Origin: Micromonospora lupini str. Lupac 08 | GTDB taxonomy: Bacteria; Actinomycetota; Actinomycetes; Mycobacteriales; Micromonosporaceae | NCBI RefSeq assembly: GCF_000297395.2 | Contig: NZ_HF570108.1 | Span: 1,885,323-1,949,322, forward strand | Direction of reading: 5' to 3' | Length of the DNA: 64,000 bases | Shown here: positions 1 to 8,745 of the stretch, piece after piece | Numbering within the stretch: the stretch's first letter is position 1 | Layout of the letters: the number at the start of each line of letters is the position of its first letter | Notes under the pieces: model-generated | The model's input: only the letters and a program-made list of their open reading frames with translations | The model's database searches: none | Told to the model about the DNA's origin: nothing | Program-made: the position numbers and the translations under genes

Positions 1-56
1 CCAGGACGCGCCGCTGGCGCGTCACCGCCGACGCGGGCAGGTGAGCGAGCGCGGCC

Positions 57-902
57 TCAGCGTTCCCGGACGACCGCGACCGGGCAGCCGGCGTGCTGGA
101 TCACCTGCTGGCTGACCGAGCCGAGCAGCATCCCGGCCAGCCCACCCCGACCCCGACTGCCGACCACCACCAACTGCGCGGACCGGCTCGACTCGATGAG
201 CGTCCCCGCCGGGCTGCCCGCGACGAGGTCGAGCGTCATGTCCAGCTCGGGGTACGTCCGCCGCCACGGCTCCAGCGCCTCCTCGACGGCGGCCTGCTCG
301 TCGGGCTTGCCGGCCGCCCCGTCGGGGCCGGGCGTCCAGGCGTGCAGCACGCGCAGCGACACCCGGCGTTGGGCGGCCCGTTCCGCCGCGAAGCCGAGCG
401 CCACAAGCGACGGCTCCGAACCGTCCACGCCGACCGCCACCGGGGCGTCCGGCCCGCCTGCCGTTCCGTCGCGCACCACCACGACCGGGCAGTGCGCGTG
501 GGCGGCGACCGCCACCGCCGTCGACCCGGTCAGCAGGCCGCCGAACCCGCCGTGGCCCCGACTGCCGAGCACCAGCAGCCCTGCGTCGGCGGAGCGCTCC
601 TGCAACACCAGGGCGGGCGGCCCGTCGTACACCTCGCCGGTGATCGTCAGGCCGGGATGCGCGGCGGTGGCGTCCGCCGCGGCCTTGCGGACCAGGTCGT
701 CGACCTGCCGCCGGGCGGTGTCGTCCGGCCAGACACCGGGCGCCACGCCCGGACCGACCCAACTGGCCACCGTCAGCCATTCGAAGACGTACGCCAGCCG
801 CACCGGCTGGCCGCTGCGCTCGGCCTCGGCCAGCGCCCAGTCCAGGGCCACCGACGCGTCGGTGGAGCCGTCGTAGCCGACCAGGATCTCCGCGTCCCGC
901 AC
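57..902 (-). CDS. Universal stress protein, two UspA domains
   Basis: Tandem UspA-fold protein of about 281 residues, likely a cytoplasmic ATP-binding stress protein. Each half ends in a nucleotide-binding signature: GSRGHGGFGGLLTGST in the first and GSRGRGGLAGMLLGS in the second, both fitting the G-2X-G-9X-G-S/T pattern of ATP-binding Usp proteins. I chose the GTG at 902 (VRDAEILVGYDG) because GAGGAGG lies just upstream and overlaps the stop of the phosphoketolase gene. A longer frame starting at 986 would run into that gene. It is the last gene of a leftward operon, 10 bp after phosphoketolase. Its exact ligand and stress signal are not visible. Confidence 0.93.
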   Translation of the reverse strand: MRDAEILVGYDGSTDASVALDWALAEAERSGQPVRLAYVFEWLTVASWVGPGVAPGVWPDDTARRQVDDLVRKAAADATAAHPGLTITGEVYDGPPALVLQERSADAGLLVLGSRGHGGFGGLLTGSTAVAVAAHAHCPVVVVRDGTAGGPDAPVAVGVDGSEPSLVALGFAAERAAQRRVSLRVLHAWTPGPDGAAGKPDEQAAVEEALEPWRRTYPELDMTLDLVAGSPAGTLIESSRSAQLVVVGSRGRGGLAGMLLGSVSQQVIQHAGCPVAVVRER

Positions 903-912
903 GTCGTCCTCC

Positions 913-3306
913 TCAGGGGTTGGTCGGGTCGGTCTCGCGGACCCAGCGCCACTCGGCGACCCGGGGATCGTCCTCGCCGTGCTCACGGGTGTAGTCGCGG
1001 GCGGCCTGGCGGGCGTCGACCATCTGCTGACGCAGGTGCGCGGCGCGGGCGCCCAGGCCGGGCACCCGGTCGATGACGTCGATGACCAGGTGGAACCGGT
1101 CCAGGTCGTTGAGCATCACCATGTCGAACGGGGTGGTGGTGGTGCCCTCCTCCTTGTAGCCGCGCACGTGCAGGTTGTCATGGTTGGAGCGGCGGTAGGT
1201 CAGACGGTGGATCAGCCACGGGTAGCCGTGGTAGGCGAAGATGACCGGCCGGTCCGCGGTGAAGATGGTGTCGAACTCCTTGTCCGGCAGGCCGTGCGGG
1301 TGTTCGGTGTCCGGCTGCAGACGCATCAGGTCGACCACGTTGACCAGCCGCACCTTTAGCTCCGGCAGGTGTTCGCGCAGCAGCTCGGTGGCGGCCAGCG
1401 TCTCCAGGGTGGGCACGTCACCGCAGCAGGCCAGGACGACGTCCGGCTCGCTGCCGCCGTCGCTGCTGGCCCACTCCCAGATGCCCAGCCCACGGCGGGT
1501 GTGCTGGATCGCCTCGGTCATCGTCAGCCAGTTCGGCGCCGGCTGCTTCCCGGCCACCACCACGTTGATGTAGTGCCGGCTGCGCAGACAGTGGTCCATG
1601 GTGGAAAGCAGGGTGTTGGCGTCCGGCGGCAGGTAGACCCGCACCACCTCGGCCTTCTTGTTGACCACGTGGTCGATGAAGCCCGGGTCCTGGTGCGAGA
1701 AGCCGTTGTGGTCCTGCCGCCACACGTGGCTGGACAGCAGGTAGTTCAGTGCGGCGAGCGGCTGCCGCCAGGGGATCGCCCGGGTCACCTTCAGCCACTT
1801 GGCGTGCTGGTTGAGCATCGAGTCGACGATGTGGATGAACGCCTCGTAGCTGGTGAACACGCCGTGCCTGCCGGTCAGCAGGTAACCCTCCAGCCAGCCC
1901 TGGCACAGGTGCTCGGAGAGCACCTCCATGACCCGGCCGTCGGGGGAGAGGTGGTCGTCGCCGGGGACCGTGGCGCCCATCCAGGCCCGGTCGGTCACCT
2001 CGAAGGCGGCGCCCAACCGGTTGGACGCGACCTCGTCCGGGCCGAACAGCCGGAACGACTGCGGGTTGGCGGCGATCACGTCGCGGATCCACGGGCCGAG
2101 CACCCCGGTCGCGCCGGCCATCGGCTGACCCGGCTCCCGGACGTCCACGCCGTAGTCGCGGAAGTCGGGCAGGGTCAGGTCGCGCAGGACCACGCCGCCG
2201 TTGGTGACCGGGTTGGCGCTCATCCGTCGGTCGCCGTGCGGCGGCAGCGTCCGCAGTTCGTCGACCGGAGCCCCGGTGGCGTCGAACAGCTCCTCCGGCC
2301 GGTAGCTGCGCAGCCAGTGCTCCAGCTCGGCCAGGTGCGCGGGGTTGTCGCGCACGCCCGACAGGGGCACCTGGTGAGCGCGGTACGTGCCCTCCACCTG
2401 GGTGCCGTCGACCTCGCGGGGGCCCGTCCAGCCCTTCGGCGTGCGCAGCACGATCATCGGCCAGCGGGGGCGCTCGACGACACCGCCGGAACGGGCCCGC
2501 CGCTGGATCTCGGCGATCTCGTCAAGCGCCCGGTCCATCGTGGCGGCGAGCGTGCGGTGCACCGTGGCCGGGTCGTCGCCGGACACCACGTACGGCTGGT
2601 AGCCGGAGCCCCGCAGGATGCCGAGCAGGTCCTCCTCGGGGATCCGGGACAACACGGTCGGGTTGGCGATCTTGTAGCCGTTGAGGTGCAGGATGGGCAG
2701 CACCGCACCGTCACGGGCCGGATTGAGGAAGACGGTGGAGAGCCAGCTACCGGCCAGCGGTCCGGTCTCCGCCTCGCCGTCGCCGACCACGCAGGCCACC
2801 ACGAGGTCCGGATGGTCGAACGCGGCGCCGTAGGCGTGGCTCAGGGCGTACCCCAGCTCGCCGCCCTCGTGGATCGAGCCCGGCACGTCCGCCGCGACGT
2901 GGCTGGGGATGCCGCCGGGGAAGGAGAACTGTCGGAACAGCCGGGCCATCCCCGCCTCGTCGCGGGCCACGTCGTGGTAGCGCTCCGACCAGGTGCCCTC
3001 CAGCCACGTGTTGGCCACGATGGCCGGGCCGCCGTGCCCCGGCCCGGTGACCAGCATGGCGTTCAGATCGCGGGCGACGATCACCCGGTTGAGGTGGGCG
3101 TAGATCAGGTTGAGCCCGGGGCTGGTGCCCCAGTGCCCGAGCAGCCGGGGCTTGATGTCGTCGCGGGTCAGCGGCTCGCGCAGCAGGGGGTTGCCCAGCA
3201 GGTAGATCTGCCCGACGGTGAGGTAGTTCGCGGCACGCCAGTAGGCGTCCAGCCGGCGCAGCTCGTCGTCGGTGAGTGCGCGGTGCACGTCGAGAGCGGT
3301 GTCCAT
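913..3306 (-). CDS. xfp: Xylulose-5-phosphate/fructose-6-phosphate phosphoketolase
   Basis: Thiamine-diphosphate enzyme that splits xylulose-5-phosphate or fructose-6-phosphate with phosphate to give acetyl phosphate plus glyceraldehyde-3-phosphate or erythrose-4-phosphate. The protein is 797 residues, the usual family length. It shows GHGGPA near the N-terminus, the ThDP/metal motif [14 protein letters not shown], and family blocks such as [17 protein letters not shown] and [17 protein letters not shown]. The ATG at 3306 ([11 protein letters not shown]) has GAGAGG upstream; the open frame extends further but that part overlaps the next Usp gene region and is not conserved. It sits between two universal stress genes on the same strand, 67 bp from one and 10 bp from the other, suggesting use under stress or low-oxygen metabolism. 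Confidence 0.97.
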   Translation of the reverse strand: MDTALDVHRALTDDELRRLDAYWRAANYLTVGQIYLLGNPLLREPLTRDDIKPRLLGHWGTSPGLNLIYAHLNRVIVARDLNAMLVTGPGHGGPAIVANTWLEGTWSERYHDVARDEAGMARLFRQFSFPGGIPSHVAADVPGSIHEGGELGYALSHAYGAAFDHPDLVVACVVGDGEAETGPLAGSWLSTVFLNPARDGAVLPILHLNGYKIANPTVLSRIPEEDLLGILRGSGYQPYVVSGDDPATVHRTLAATMDRALDEIAEIQRRARSGGVVERPRWPMIVLRTPKGWTGPREVDGTQVEGTYRAHQVPLSGVRDNPAHLAELEHWLRSYRPEELFDATGAPVDELRTLPPHGDRRMSANPVTNGGVVLRDLTLPDFRDYGVDVREPGQPMAGATGVLGPWIRDVIAANPQSFRLFGPDEVASNRLGAAFEVTDRAWMGATVPGDDHLSPDGRVMEVLSEHLCQGWLEGYLLTGRHGVFTSYEAFIHIVDSMLNQHAKWLKVTRAIPWRQPLAALNYLLSSHVWRQDHNGFSHQDPGFIDHVVNKKAEVVRVYLPPDANTLLSTMDHCLRSRHYINVVVAGKQPAPNWLTMTEAIQHTRRGLGIWEWASSDGGSEPDVVLACCGDVPTLETLAATELLREHLPELKVRLVNVVDLMRLQPDTEHPHGLPDKEFDTIFTADRPVIFAYHGYPWLIHRLTYRRSNHDNLHVRGYKEEGTTTTPFDMVMLNDLDRFHLVIDVIDRVPGLGARAAHLRQQMVDARQAARDYTREHGEDDPRVAEWRWVRETDPTNP

Positions 3307-3373
3307 GATGCTGCCTCTCGCGGGTAGCGGGTGGGTGTCCGGCGTCCAGCCTCGCCGCTGCCGACGTGGCGGG

Positions 3374-4234
3374 TCAGGGTCGTTGGTCCCGGGCCGGGCG
3401 GGCGTCGGGCCCGGTGAGCGGCATTTCGGCCAGGCCGCGTACGACGACCACGGGGGCGGGGGAGTGGTAGAGCAGGGACTGGGCGACCGCGCCGAGCATG
3501 GCTCGTCCCGGTTCGTCGCCCCGGGCGGCCACCACCGCCAGTTGGGCCGACCGGGACGTGTCGACGAGCACCTCCCCGGGGTCGCCGCGGACGACCCGGC
3601 ACTCGGTGGGCACCCCGGTGTGCCGGTCGGCGTGGCGGGCCAGGGCCTCGCTGAGCTGTTCGGCGACCGCGTCGGTGTCCTCGTCGCTCTCCACCACCCG
3701 TAGTGCCACGAGGCGGGCGTCACGCCGGAAGGCGCACTCCACGGCCCAGCGCAGGGCGAGATGGGAGCTGGGTGAGCCGTCCACCCCGACCAGGACCGGG
3801 CCCTGCGGCGGCGGTTCGCGGCGGACCACCAGCAGCGGGCAGTCGGCTCGCGCGGCCAACTGCACGGCGGGCGTCTCGGCCGGGACGCACTGGCCGCTGC
3901 CGGCCATTCCGCTGTCGCCGACCGCCAGCAGGAAGGCCGTCTCGGACCTGCGGATGAGGGTGGGCAGCAGGCCGCTCTCGACGATCTCGGCGCGTACGGT
4001 CAGACCGGGTTCGACCTGGTGGGCGAGCTGGGCGGCCCGGGTGATCAGGTCCTCGGCCTGGTCCCGGGGCGCGGCGACGGTCTCCGCCGCGAAGGCCGCG
4101 TGCCAGTCGAAGGTGTGCACCACGTGCAGGGGTCGGCCGTGCCCGGCGGCCTCCTGCGCGGCCTGCTCGACGACCGGAAGGTCAGCGTCCGAGCCGAGGC
4201 CGACAAGCACCTCCGCGTCGGCGGATACCGCCAT
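3374..4234 (-). CDS. Universal stress protein, two UspA domains
   Basis: Second tandem UspA protein, 286 residues, probably the first gene of the leftward Usp-phosphoketolase-Usp operon. The start ATG at 4234 is preceded by GGGAGGTGATATCGG, a strong ribosome site. The second half keeps a recognisable binding loop ([14 protein letters not shown]), though the glycine pattern is looser than in the neighbouring Usp. The first half ([12 protein letters not shown]) lacks the clean G-2X-G-9X-G-S/T signature, so it may have lost ATP binding. Role beyond stress adaptation is unknown; partnership with phosphoketolase is inferred from the shared strand and tight spacing. Confidence 0.92.
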   Translation of the reverse strand: MAVSADAEVLVGLGSDADLPVVEQAAQEAAGHGRPLHVVHTFDWHAAFAAETVAAPRDQAEDLITRAAQLAHQVEPGLTVRAEIVESGLLPTLIRRSETAFLLAVGDSGMAGSGQCVPAETPAVQLAARADCPLLVVRREPPPQGPVLVGVDGSPSSHLALRWAVECAFRRDARLVALRVVESDEDTDAVAEQLSEALARHADRHTGVPTECRVVRGDPGEVLVDTSRSAQLAVVAARGDEPGRAMLGAVAQSLLYHSPAPVVVVRGLAEMPLTGPDARPARDQRP

Positions 4235-4365
4235 CCGATATCACCTCCCGGGCGTCGCGCCCGGCACGACCGCGCTGTCTCCTGACCGAGGGTAGTCGGG
4301 TGAGCACGGTGGCGGTGTGGGTTCTCGGCGAAGTTGATCCGGGGCGGCGGACCGATCAGCGATGT

Positions 4366-5169
4366 TCACCAGGTGACGAGTTCGGCCAGTGCGGCCCCGG
4401 TGGTGTCGTCGGCCGGGAGGAATGCTTCCAGTCGCAGTTCGGCGATGGTGACGTCGGTGGCGGTGCCGAAGCGGGTGAGTGTGGTGATGAGCCGCAGTTC
4501 CCGATTGTCAGTGCCGCTCGCGCGCAGGTGCAGCGGCACCGCGAAGCCGAGGTGGTGTGGCGGGAGTTGCCGTGGCCGCGGGGGCACCAGGTCGACGAGT
4601 TCCTCGGCGAGGCGCTCGAGCCGATCGCTCGGGTTGCGGACACTCTCGGTGCGGACGCTGTCGATGATGTGCCACGCCCATTCGTCGAGGTTGACGATGC
4701 GGGGTGCGAGACCGCGGGGGTGCAGCAGGACTCGGGGGACACTCACGGGTGGGGTGAGCAGGTGCGGGTCCACTCCGCGGGTGATCATGTCGAAGCCGGC
4801 GTTCGCGGAGACGAGGTCGCCGTGCCGGTCGACGATCACGGCCGGGTACGGCAGGTGGCCGCGCAGGACGCGTTCGAGGGCGGTTCGGACCGGTGCCAGT
4901 TGCGGGTCGTCCAGTTCGCGCTGTGGGTACGCGGGCGCGAATCCGGCGGCGAGGAGCAGTTCGTTGCGTTCGCGGATCGGCACCTCCAACGATTCGGCCA
5001 GCCGTATGACCATCGCCCGGCCGGGGGTGGAGCGTCCGCTCTCGATGAAGCTGAGGTGCCGTTGCGTGGTGCCGGCCCGTACCGCGAGTTCGAGTTGGCT
5101 GACACGTCGTCGGGTGCGCCACGTGCGCAACGCGGCCGGGAGTCCGCCGTCAGCGGATCCGGTGATCAT
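4366..5169 (-). CDS. XRE-family regulator with MmyB-like ligand domain
   Basis: DNA-binding transcription factor of 267 residues. Residues about 10-70 form a Cro/CI helix-turn-helix (VSQLELAVRAGTTQRHLSFIE). The rest matches the MmyB-like ligand-binding domain common in actinomycete regulators (LPYPAVIVDRHGDLVSAN, and the DEWAWHIIDSV region). It is divergent from a small NTF2-like gene and an MDR oxidoreductase, with 109 bp between the starts. In this family the divergent oxidoreductase is often the target, so control of the 5279-6738 pair is a reasonable inference. The ligand is not known. Confidence 0.9.
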   Translation of the reverse strand: MITGSADGGLPAALRTWRTRRRVSQLELAVRAGTTQRHLSFIESGRSTPGRAMVIRLAESLEVPIRERNELLLAAGFAPAYPQRELDDPQLAPVRTALERVLRGHLPYPAVIVDRHGDLVSANAGFDMITRGVDPHLLTPPVSVPRVLLHPRGLAPRIVNLDEWAWHIIDSVRTESVRNPSDRLERLAEELVDLVPPRPRQLPPHHLGFAVPLHLRASGTDNRELRLITTLTRFGTATDVTIAELRLEAFLPADDTTGAALAELVTW

Positions 5170-5278
5170 TGTTCCTGTCTACCGGGTGCCGCGCCGATTG
5201 GCGATTCCCTCCGGGGAATTGTCGCGGCGCGTCCGGCGCAGAACAGTCGTGACGGTCATCCACGACCGAAGGATCAGC

Positions 5279-5701
5279 ATGACCGGCATCGATCTGAAGA
5301 ACCTCACCGACCGCTACGTCGCGGTATGGAGCGAATCCGACCCGGCACATCGCCGTGCCGCCGTTCGAGAACTCTGGTCCACCGACGGGGTTCATGTCCT
5401 GCAGCCGCCCCGGGAGATGCGACAGGCCGCCGAGGGCCTGGGGTTCGATCGTCTCGTCCTGGAGGCGCGCGGGCATGACGAGCTGGAGGCGCGGGTGACG
5501 CGCGCGTACGAGACGTTCATCGCCCCGGGCACCTTCGTCTTCCGCTCCCTCGGGAGTGCCGAGCGGCTCCACGACGTGGTCAAGTTTCGCTGGGAGATGG
5601 TGCCGCGCGACGGTGGCGACGTGGCCGGTGTCGGGCTGGAGATCCTCGTGCTCGGCGCGGACGGGCGCATCGTCAGCGACTACCAGTTCATCGAGGGATG
5701 A
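5279..5701 (+). CDS. NTF2-like (SnoaL-type) small protein
   Basis: Protein of 140 residues with the cone-shaped NTF2-like fold pattern: an N-terminal helix (LTDRYVAVWSESDPAHRRAAV), then ELWSTDGVHVLQPP, and a C-terminal sheet ending in GRIVSDYQFIEG. Members bind small hydrophobic ligands or act as polyketide cyclases or isomerases; none of these activities can be assigned here. ATG at 5279 has GAAGGA upstream. The stop overlaps the start of the following oxidoreductase (ATGA), so the two are translationally coupled and probably act on related substrates. Divergent from the XRE regulator. Confidence 0.85.
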   Translation: MTGIDLKNLTDRYVAVWSESDPAHRRAAVRELWSTDGVHVLQPPREMRQAAEGLGFDRLVLEARGHDELEARVTRAYETFIAPGTFVFRSLGSAERLHDVVKFRWEMVPRDGGDVAGVGLEILVLGADGRIVSDYQFIEG

Positions 5702-6738
5702 CCGCGATGACTGCGCTGCTCCCCTTGTCCGTGCGCAGCTACCACGTCGACAGCGGCGACGGCATCGATGGCCTGAGACTGCGTACCCACGAACCGCGAA
5801 CGCCAGGTGCCGGGGAGGTCGCGGTCGCGGTCCACGCCGTCTCGCTCAGCTTCCGCGATCTGCTGGTGCTGCGGGGGGAGTACGTGCTGCCGGTCAAGCC
5901 GGACGTCATCCCCGTCTCCGACGGAGCCGGGCAGGTCGTCGCCGTGGGGCCAGGTGTCCGACGGGTGCGACCGGGCGACCGGGTCACCGCCGCGCTGTTC
6001 CCGCACTGGCTGGACGGCCCCCTGGAACCGTCCTGCCTGCCGCAACTGGGAGGCTCCCTCGACGGCATGCTCACCGAACTCGCCGTCCTGCCGGAGCAAG
6101 CCCTCGTCCCGGTCCCCGAACACCTCTCCTACGCCGAAGCCGCGACGCTGCCTTGCGCTGCGGTCACCGCGTGGAACGCGCTGACCGGGGACGGACCCGG
6201 GATTCAGCCCGGGCAGACGGTGCTGACCACCGGCTCGGGCGGCGTCTCACTGTTCGCGCTGCAGCTGGCCAGACTTCTCGGCGCGAGAGTGATCGCCACG
6301 ACCGGCCAGGCGGAGAAGATGCCGCTCCTTCGCGGCCTGGGCGCTGACGAGGTCGTCAACTATCGCGCCGTTCCCGACTGGCACATTGCGGTCCGCGACC
6401 TCACCGACGGGCGAGGGGTCGACCGGGTCGTCGACACTGCCGGAACGCTGGAGCAGTCACTGAAGTCGCTTGCCATCAATGGGCATCTCGCGTTCGTGGG
6501 GTCCCTCTCGGGTGACTGGCCACCACTTGATCCGCGCCTGCTGTTCGGTGTCGCCGCGACGGTCCGGGCGCTGGCAGTCGGAAGTCACGCCCAGTTCACC
6601 GAGCTGAACGAGATCATCACCGCGCACCAGCTTCGGCCCGTCACCGACCGAACGTTCCCGTTCGAGGAAGCCGGCGCGGCGTTCCGGTACTACAAGTCGG
6701 CCAGCCCATTCGGAAAGGTCATCATCGAAATGCGGTAA
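5698..6738 (+). CDS. MDR-family NAD(P)-dependent alcohol dehydrogenase/quinone oxidoreductase
   Basis: Medium-chain dehydrogenase/reductase of 346 residues. It has a GroES-like N-terminal part (SLSFRDLLVLRGEY, then VSDGAGQVVAVGPGVRRVRPGDRV) and a Rossmann part with TTGSGGVSLFALQLARLLGARV. The structural-zinc cysteine cluster and the catalytic zinc Cys/His ligands of classical alcohol dehydrogenases are not seen, which favours a zinc-free, quinone-reductase-like member. It overlaps the upstream NTF2-like gene by 4 bp. Substrate unknown; the adjacent XRE regulator is the likely controller. Confidence 0.9.
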   Translation: MTAMTALLPLSVRSYHVDSGDGIDGLRLRTHEPRTPGAGEVAVAVHAVSLSFRDLLVLRGEYVLPVKPDVIPVSDGAGQVVAVGPGVRRVRPGDRVTAALFPHWLDGPLEPSCLPQLGGSLDGMLTELAVLPEQALVPVPEHLSYAEAATLPCAAVTAWNALTGDGPGIQPGQTVLTTGSGGVSLFALQLARLLGARVIATTGQAEKMPLLRGLGADEVVNYRAVPDWHIAVRDLTDGRGVDRVVDTAGTLEQSLKSLAINGHLAFVGSLSGDWPPLDPRLLFGVAATVRALAVGSHAQFTELNEIITAHQLRPVTDRTFPFEEAGAAFRYYKSASPFGKVIIEMR

Positions 6739-6786
6739 CCGGTGTCTGTGGCGAGGGAGCCCGCGACAAACATTCGGCCATTTCTC

Positions 6787-6832
6787 GTCAACCAGGGTTG
6801 ACACCGCACGGCTGTCAACGTATGTTGACGAC
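6787..6832 (+). promoter_or_regulatory. Leaderless promoter overlapped by two identical palindromes
   Basis: Two perfect palindromes GTCAAC-4-GTTGAC lie at 6787-6802 and 6814-6829, centres 27 bp apart. The right half of the first supplies a consensus -35 (TTGACA, 6798-6803). After a 17-bp spacer the second site supplies a -10 (TATGTT, 6821-6826). The expected start of transcription, about 7 bp on, is the A of the ATG at 6833, so the mRNA would be leaderless. Repression by the downstream HTH protein binding both sites is inferred. Confidence 0.8.
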
Positions 6833-7069
6833 ATGAGTCAGGCGACGGAACTCGCGGCGGCAGCCGGCAGCACCGACCCCCGGGTCGGGCTGCGCGCCGT
6901 CCGCGCGCTGCGCCGGCTGCTCGAGCGACTCGAGGTGGTCCAGGTGGACAACGCCCGACGACAGGGCTGGTCCTGGCAGGAGATCGCCGACGCGCTCGAG
7001 GTCAGCCGGCAGGCGGTGCACAAGAAACACGCTGGGCGACCGGCGGTCAACTCATCCTGGGAGGCGTGA
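6833..7069 (+). CDS. Small helix-turn-helix protein, partner of Clp-N gene
   Basis: A 78-residue protein made almost only of a helix-turn-helix (QGWSWQEIADALEVSRQAVH) after an Ala/Arg-rich helix. The ATG has no ribosome site; it lies at the predicted transcription start, so initiation is probably leaderless. Its stop overlaps the ATG of the Clp-N gene by one base (TGATG), indicating coupling. Because two GTCAAC palindromes sit exactly on its promoter, autoregulation is the simplest reading. Homologous HTH/Clp-N pairs occur in other actinomycetes, but the biological role is not established to my knowledge. Confidence 0.88.
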   Translation: MSQATELAAAAGSTDPRVGLRAVRALRRLLERLEVVQVDNARRQGWSWQEIADALEVSRQAVHKKHAGRPAVNSSWEA

Positions 7070-7647
7070 TGTTCGAACGGTTCACCGACCGGGCGCGCGG
7101 CGTGGTCCGGCAGGCGCTGGAGGAGGCGCGGGCCGAGGGCCAGCGGCCGGTCGGCACCGAGCACCTGCTGCTCGCCCTCCTCGCCGACGAGGCCGGCCTG
7201 GCCAGCCGGGTGCTGACCGACGCCGGGCTGCGCGCCGACGACGTACGCGAGCGGATCCGGCGGCACACCAGCGCCGGAGGCGCCGGCCTCGGCGACGCGG
7301 ACGCGGCGGCGCTGCGCGAGATCGGCATCGACCTGGCCGCCATCGTGGCCCGCATCGAGGAGTCCTTCGGCCCCGATGCGCTGCGCGAGGCCGTGCCGGC
7401 GCCGCGCAGCCGCTGGAGGCGTCGCCGCTACCTGGGCGGGCCGTTCTCGCCCCGGTCGAAGAAGGCGCTGGAGCTGTCGCTACGGGAGGCGCTGCGGCTG
7501 CGCCACAAGCACATCGGCACCGAGCACATCCTGCTCGGGGTGCTGCGTGAGGGCCACGGGCTGGGCGCGCTGGTGCTCACCGAAGCGGGGGTCGACCTCG
7601 ACGATCTGCGCCGACGGGTGGAGGCCGCGCTGCGCACCGCGGCGTGA
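7069..7647 (+). CDS. Double Clp-N domain protein without AAA+ module
   Basis: A 192-residue protein made of two Clp repeat (R/N) domains: residues about 1-70 (RFTDRARGVVRQALEEAR, GTEHLLLALL) and about 120-192 (FSPRSKKALELSLREALRLR, IGTEHILLGVLREG). These match the N-terminal substrate- or adaptor-binding domain of ClpC, but no ATPase follows. It may act as a stand-alone adaptor, chaperone or competitor of ClpC1; this is inference. The ATG at 7069 is preceded by GGGAGG and overlaps the stop of the HTH gene, so both are one unit. Confidence 0.92.
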   Translation: MFERFTDRARGVVRQALEEARAEGQRPVGTEHLLLALLADEAGLASRVLTDAGLRADDVRERIRRHTSAGGAGLGDADAAALREIGIDLAAIVARIEESFGPDALREAVPAPRSRWRRRRYLGGPFSPRSKKALELSLREALRLRHKHIGTEHILLGVLREGHGLGALVLTEAGVDLDDLRRRVEAALRTAA

Positions 7648-7740
7648 CGGGCACGTACGCGTTGAAACCTGTCTGTGGCACTTCCGACGCCGGCCGCCCA
7701 CCGGGTCGCTGAAGGCGGCCCGGTGCTGCACACTGGCGCC

Positions 7741-8745
7741 GTGGATGCTGGACAGGACAGGCGCCCCTCAGGTGGCGACGGCGGGCTGCGCTCCGCCGTG
7801 GTGGTCAACCCGGCGAAGGTCGACGATCTCGACGAGCTGCGCCGCACCGTGAACGACGCTCTGACCGCCGCCGGCTGGCCCGAGCCGCAGTGGTTCGAGA
7901 CCACCGTCGACGACCCGGGCCGGGGCCAGACCGAGCAGGCCGTGAAGGCCGGCGTCGACCTGGTCTTCGCCTGCGGCGGCGACGGCACCGTGATGTCCTG
8001 CGTCAGCGGGCTCGTCGGCACCGACGTGGCCCTCGCTGTGCTGCCGCAGGGCACCGGCAACCTGCTCGCCGCCAACCTCGGCCTCTCCACCGACCTCGCG
8101 GCGGGGCTCCAGGTCGCCGTCGAACGCGGTCGGCGGTTGCTCGACGTCGGCGCGGTGGAGGGCCAGTACTTCACCGTCATGGCCGGCATGGGCTTCGACG
8201 CCAAGATGCTCGAAGCCACAAACGAGACCACCAAGGCCCGTATCGGCTGGCCGGCGTACGTCGTGGGCGCTGCCCGGCACCTGCGGGACCGGCCGATGCG
8301 GGTGCAGATCCGCATCGACGACCGCCCGCCGGTGCGCCGCCGGGCCCGCTCCGTGCTGATCGCCAACGTCGGCCGGCTCCAGGGCGGGGTCCGCCTGCTC
8401 ACCGAGGCCGAGCCGGACGACGGTTGGCTCGACGTCGCCGTGCTCACCCCGCGCAACCTGCGGCACTGGCTCGCGCTCGGCTGGGCGGTGGTCCGCCGCA
8501 GCGGCCAGGTGCCGCAGATGGAGGTCTTCCGCGGCCGCCGTGTGGTGGTCACCAGCAACCGCGCCCAGCCCCGGGAACTGGACGGCGACCTCATCGCGCC
8601 GAGTCGGCGGCTGCAGGCCGAGATCCGGCCCGAGGCGCTCTGGCTCTGCGTCCCGCAGCCCGAGGACGCCCCCGACCTGGCCGTCGACGCGCAGGGCGCC
8701 GGGGAGCGGGGCGAGCAGCTGATCGAGGAAGCGCGTCGTGAGTAG
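7741..8745 (+). CDS. Diacylglycerol kinase-family lipid kinase
   Basis: Protein with the diacylglycerol/sphingosine-kinase catalytic fold: VVVNPAKV at the start, the nucleotide-binding loop ACGGDGTVMSCVSGL, and LPQGTGNLLAANLGL, followed by the C-terminal beta-sandwich (GWLDVAVLTPRNL). It probably phosphorylates a membrane lipid such as diacylglycerol or a related lipid with ATP. The start is uncertain: GTG at 7741 lies 6 bp after a weak -10-like CACACT and would be leaderless; an earlier in-frame start at 7675 is possible but its extension looks non-conserved. The gene overlaps the following YihY gene by 8 bp. Confidence 0.9.
   Translation: MDAGQDRRPSGGDGGLRSAVVVNPAKVDDLDELRRTVNDALTAAGWPEPQWFETTVDDPGRGQTEQAVKAGVDLVFACGGDGTVMSCVSGLVGTDVALAVLPQGTGNLLAANLGLSTDLAAGLQVAVERGRRLLDVGAVEGQYFTVMAGMGFDAKMLEATNETTKARIGWPAYVVGAARHLRDRPMRVQIRIDDRPPVRRRARSVLIANVGRLQGGVRLLTEAEPDDGWLDVAVLTPRNLRHWLALGWAVVRRSGQVPQMEVFRGRRVVVTSNRAQPRELDGDLIAPSRRLQAEIRPEALWLCVPQPEDAPDLAVDAQGAGERGEQLIEEARRE

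Noticed and set aside
1..56. Possible gene end at the window edge
   Set aside because: Too short to judge; only an imperfect GC-rich hairpin is visible.
1369..3327. A 650-codon open frame on the plus strand opposite phosphoketolase
   Set aside because: Its composition is His/Gln/Arg/Val-rich with no motifs, as expected of an antisense shadow in GC-rich DNA; the minus strand encodes a clear phosphoketolase.
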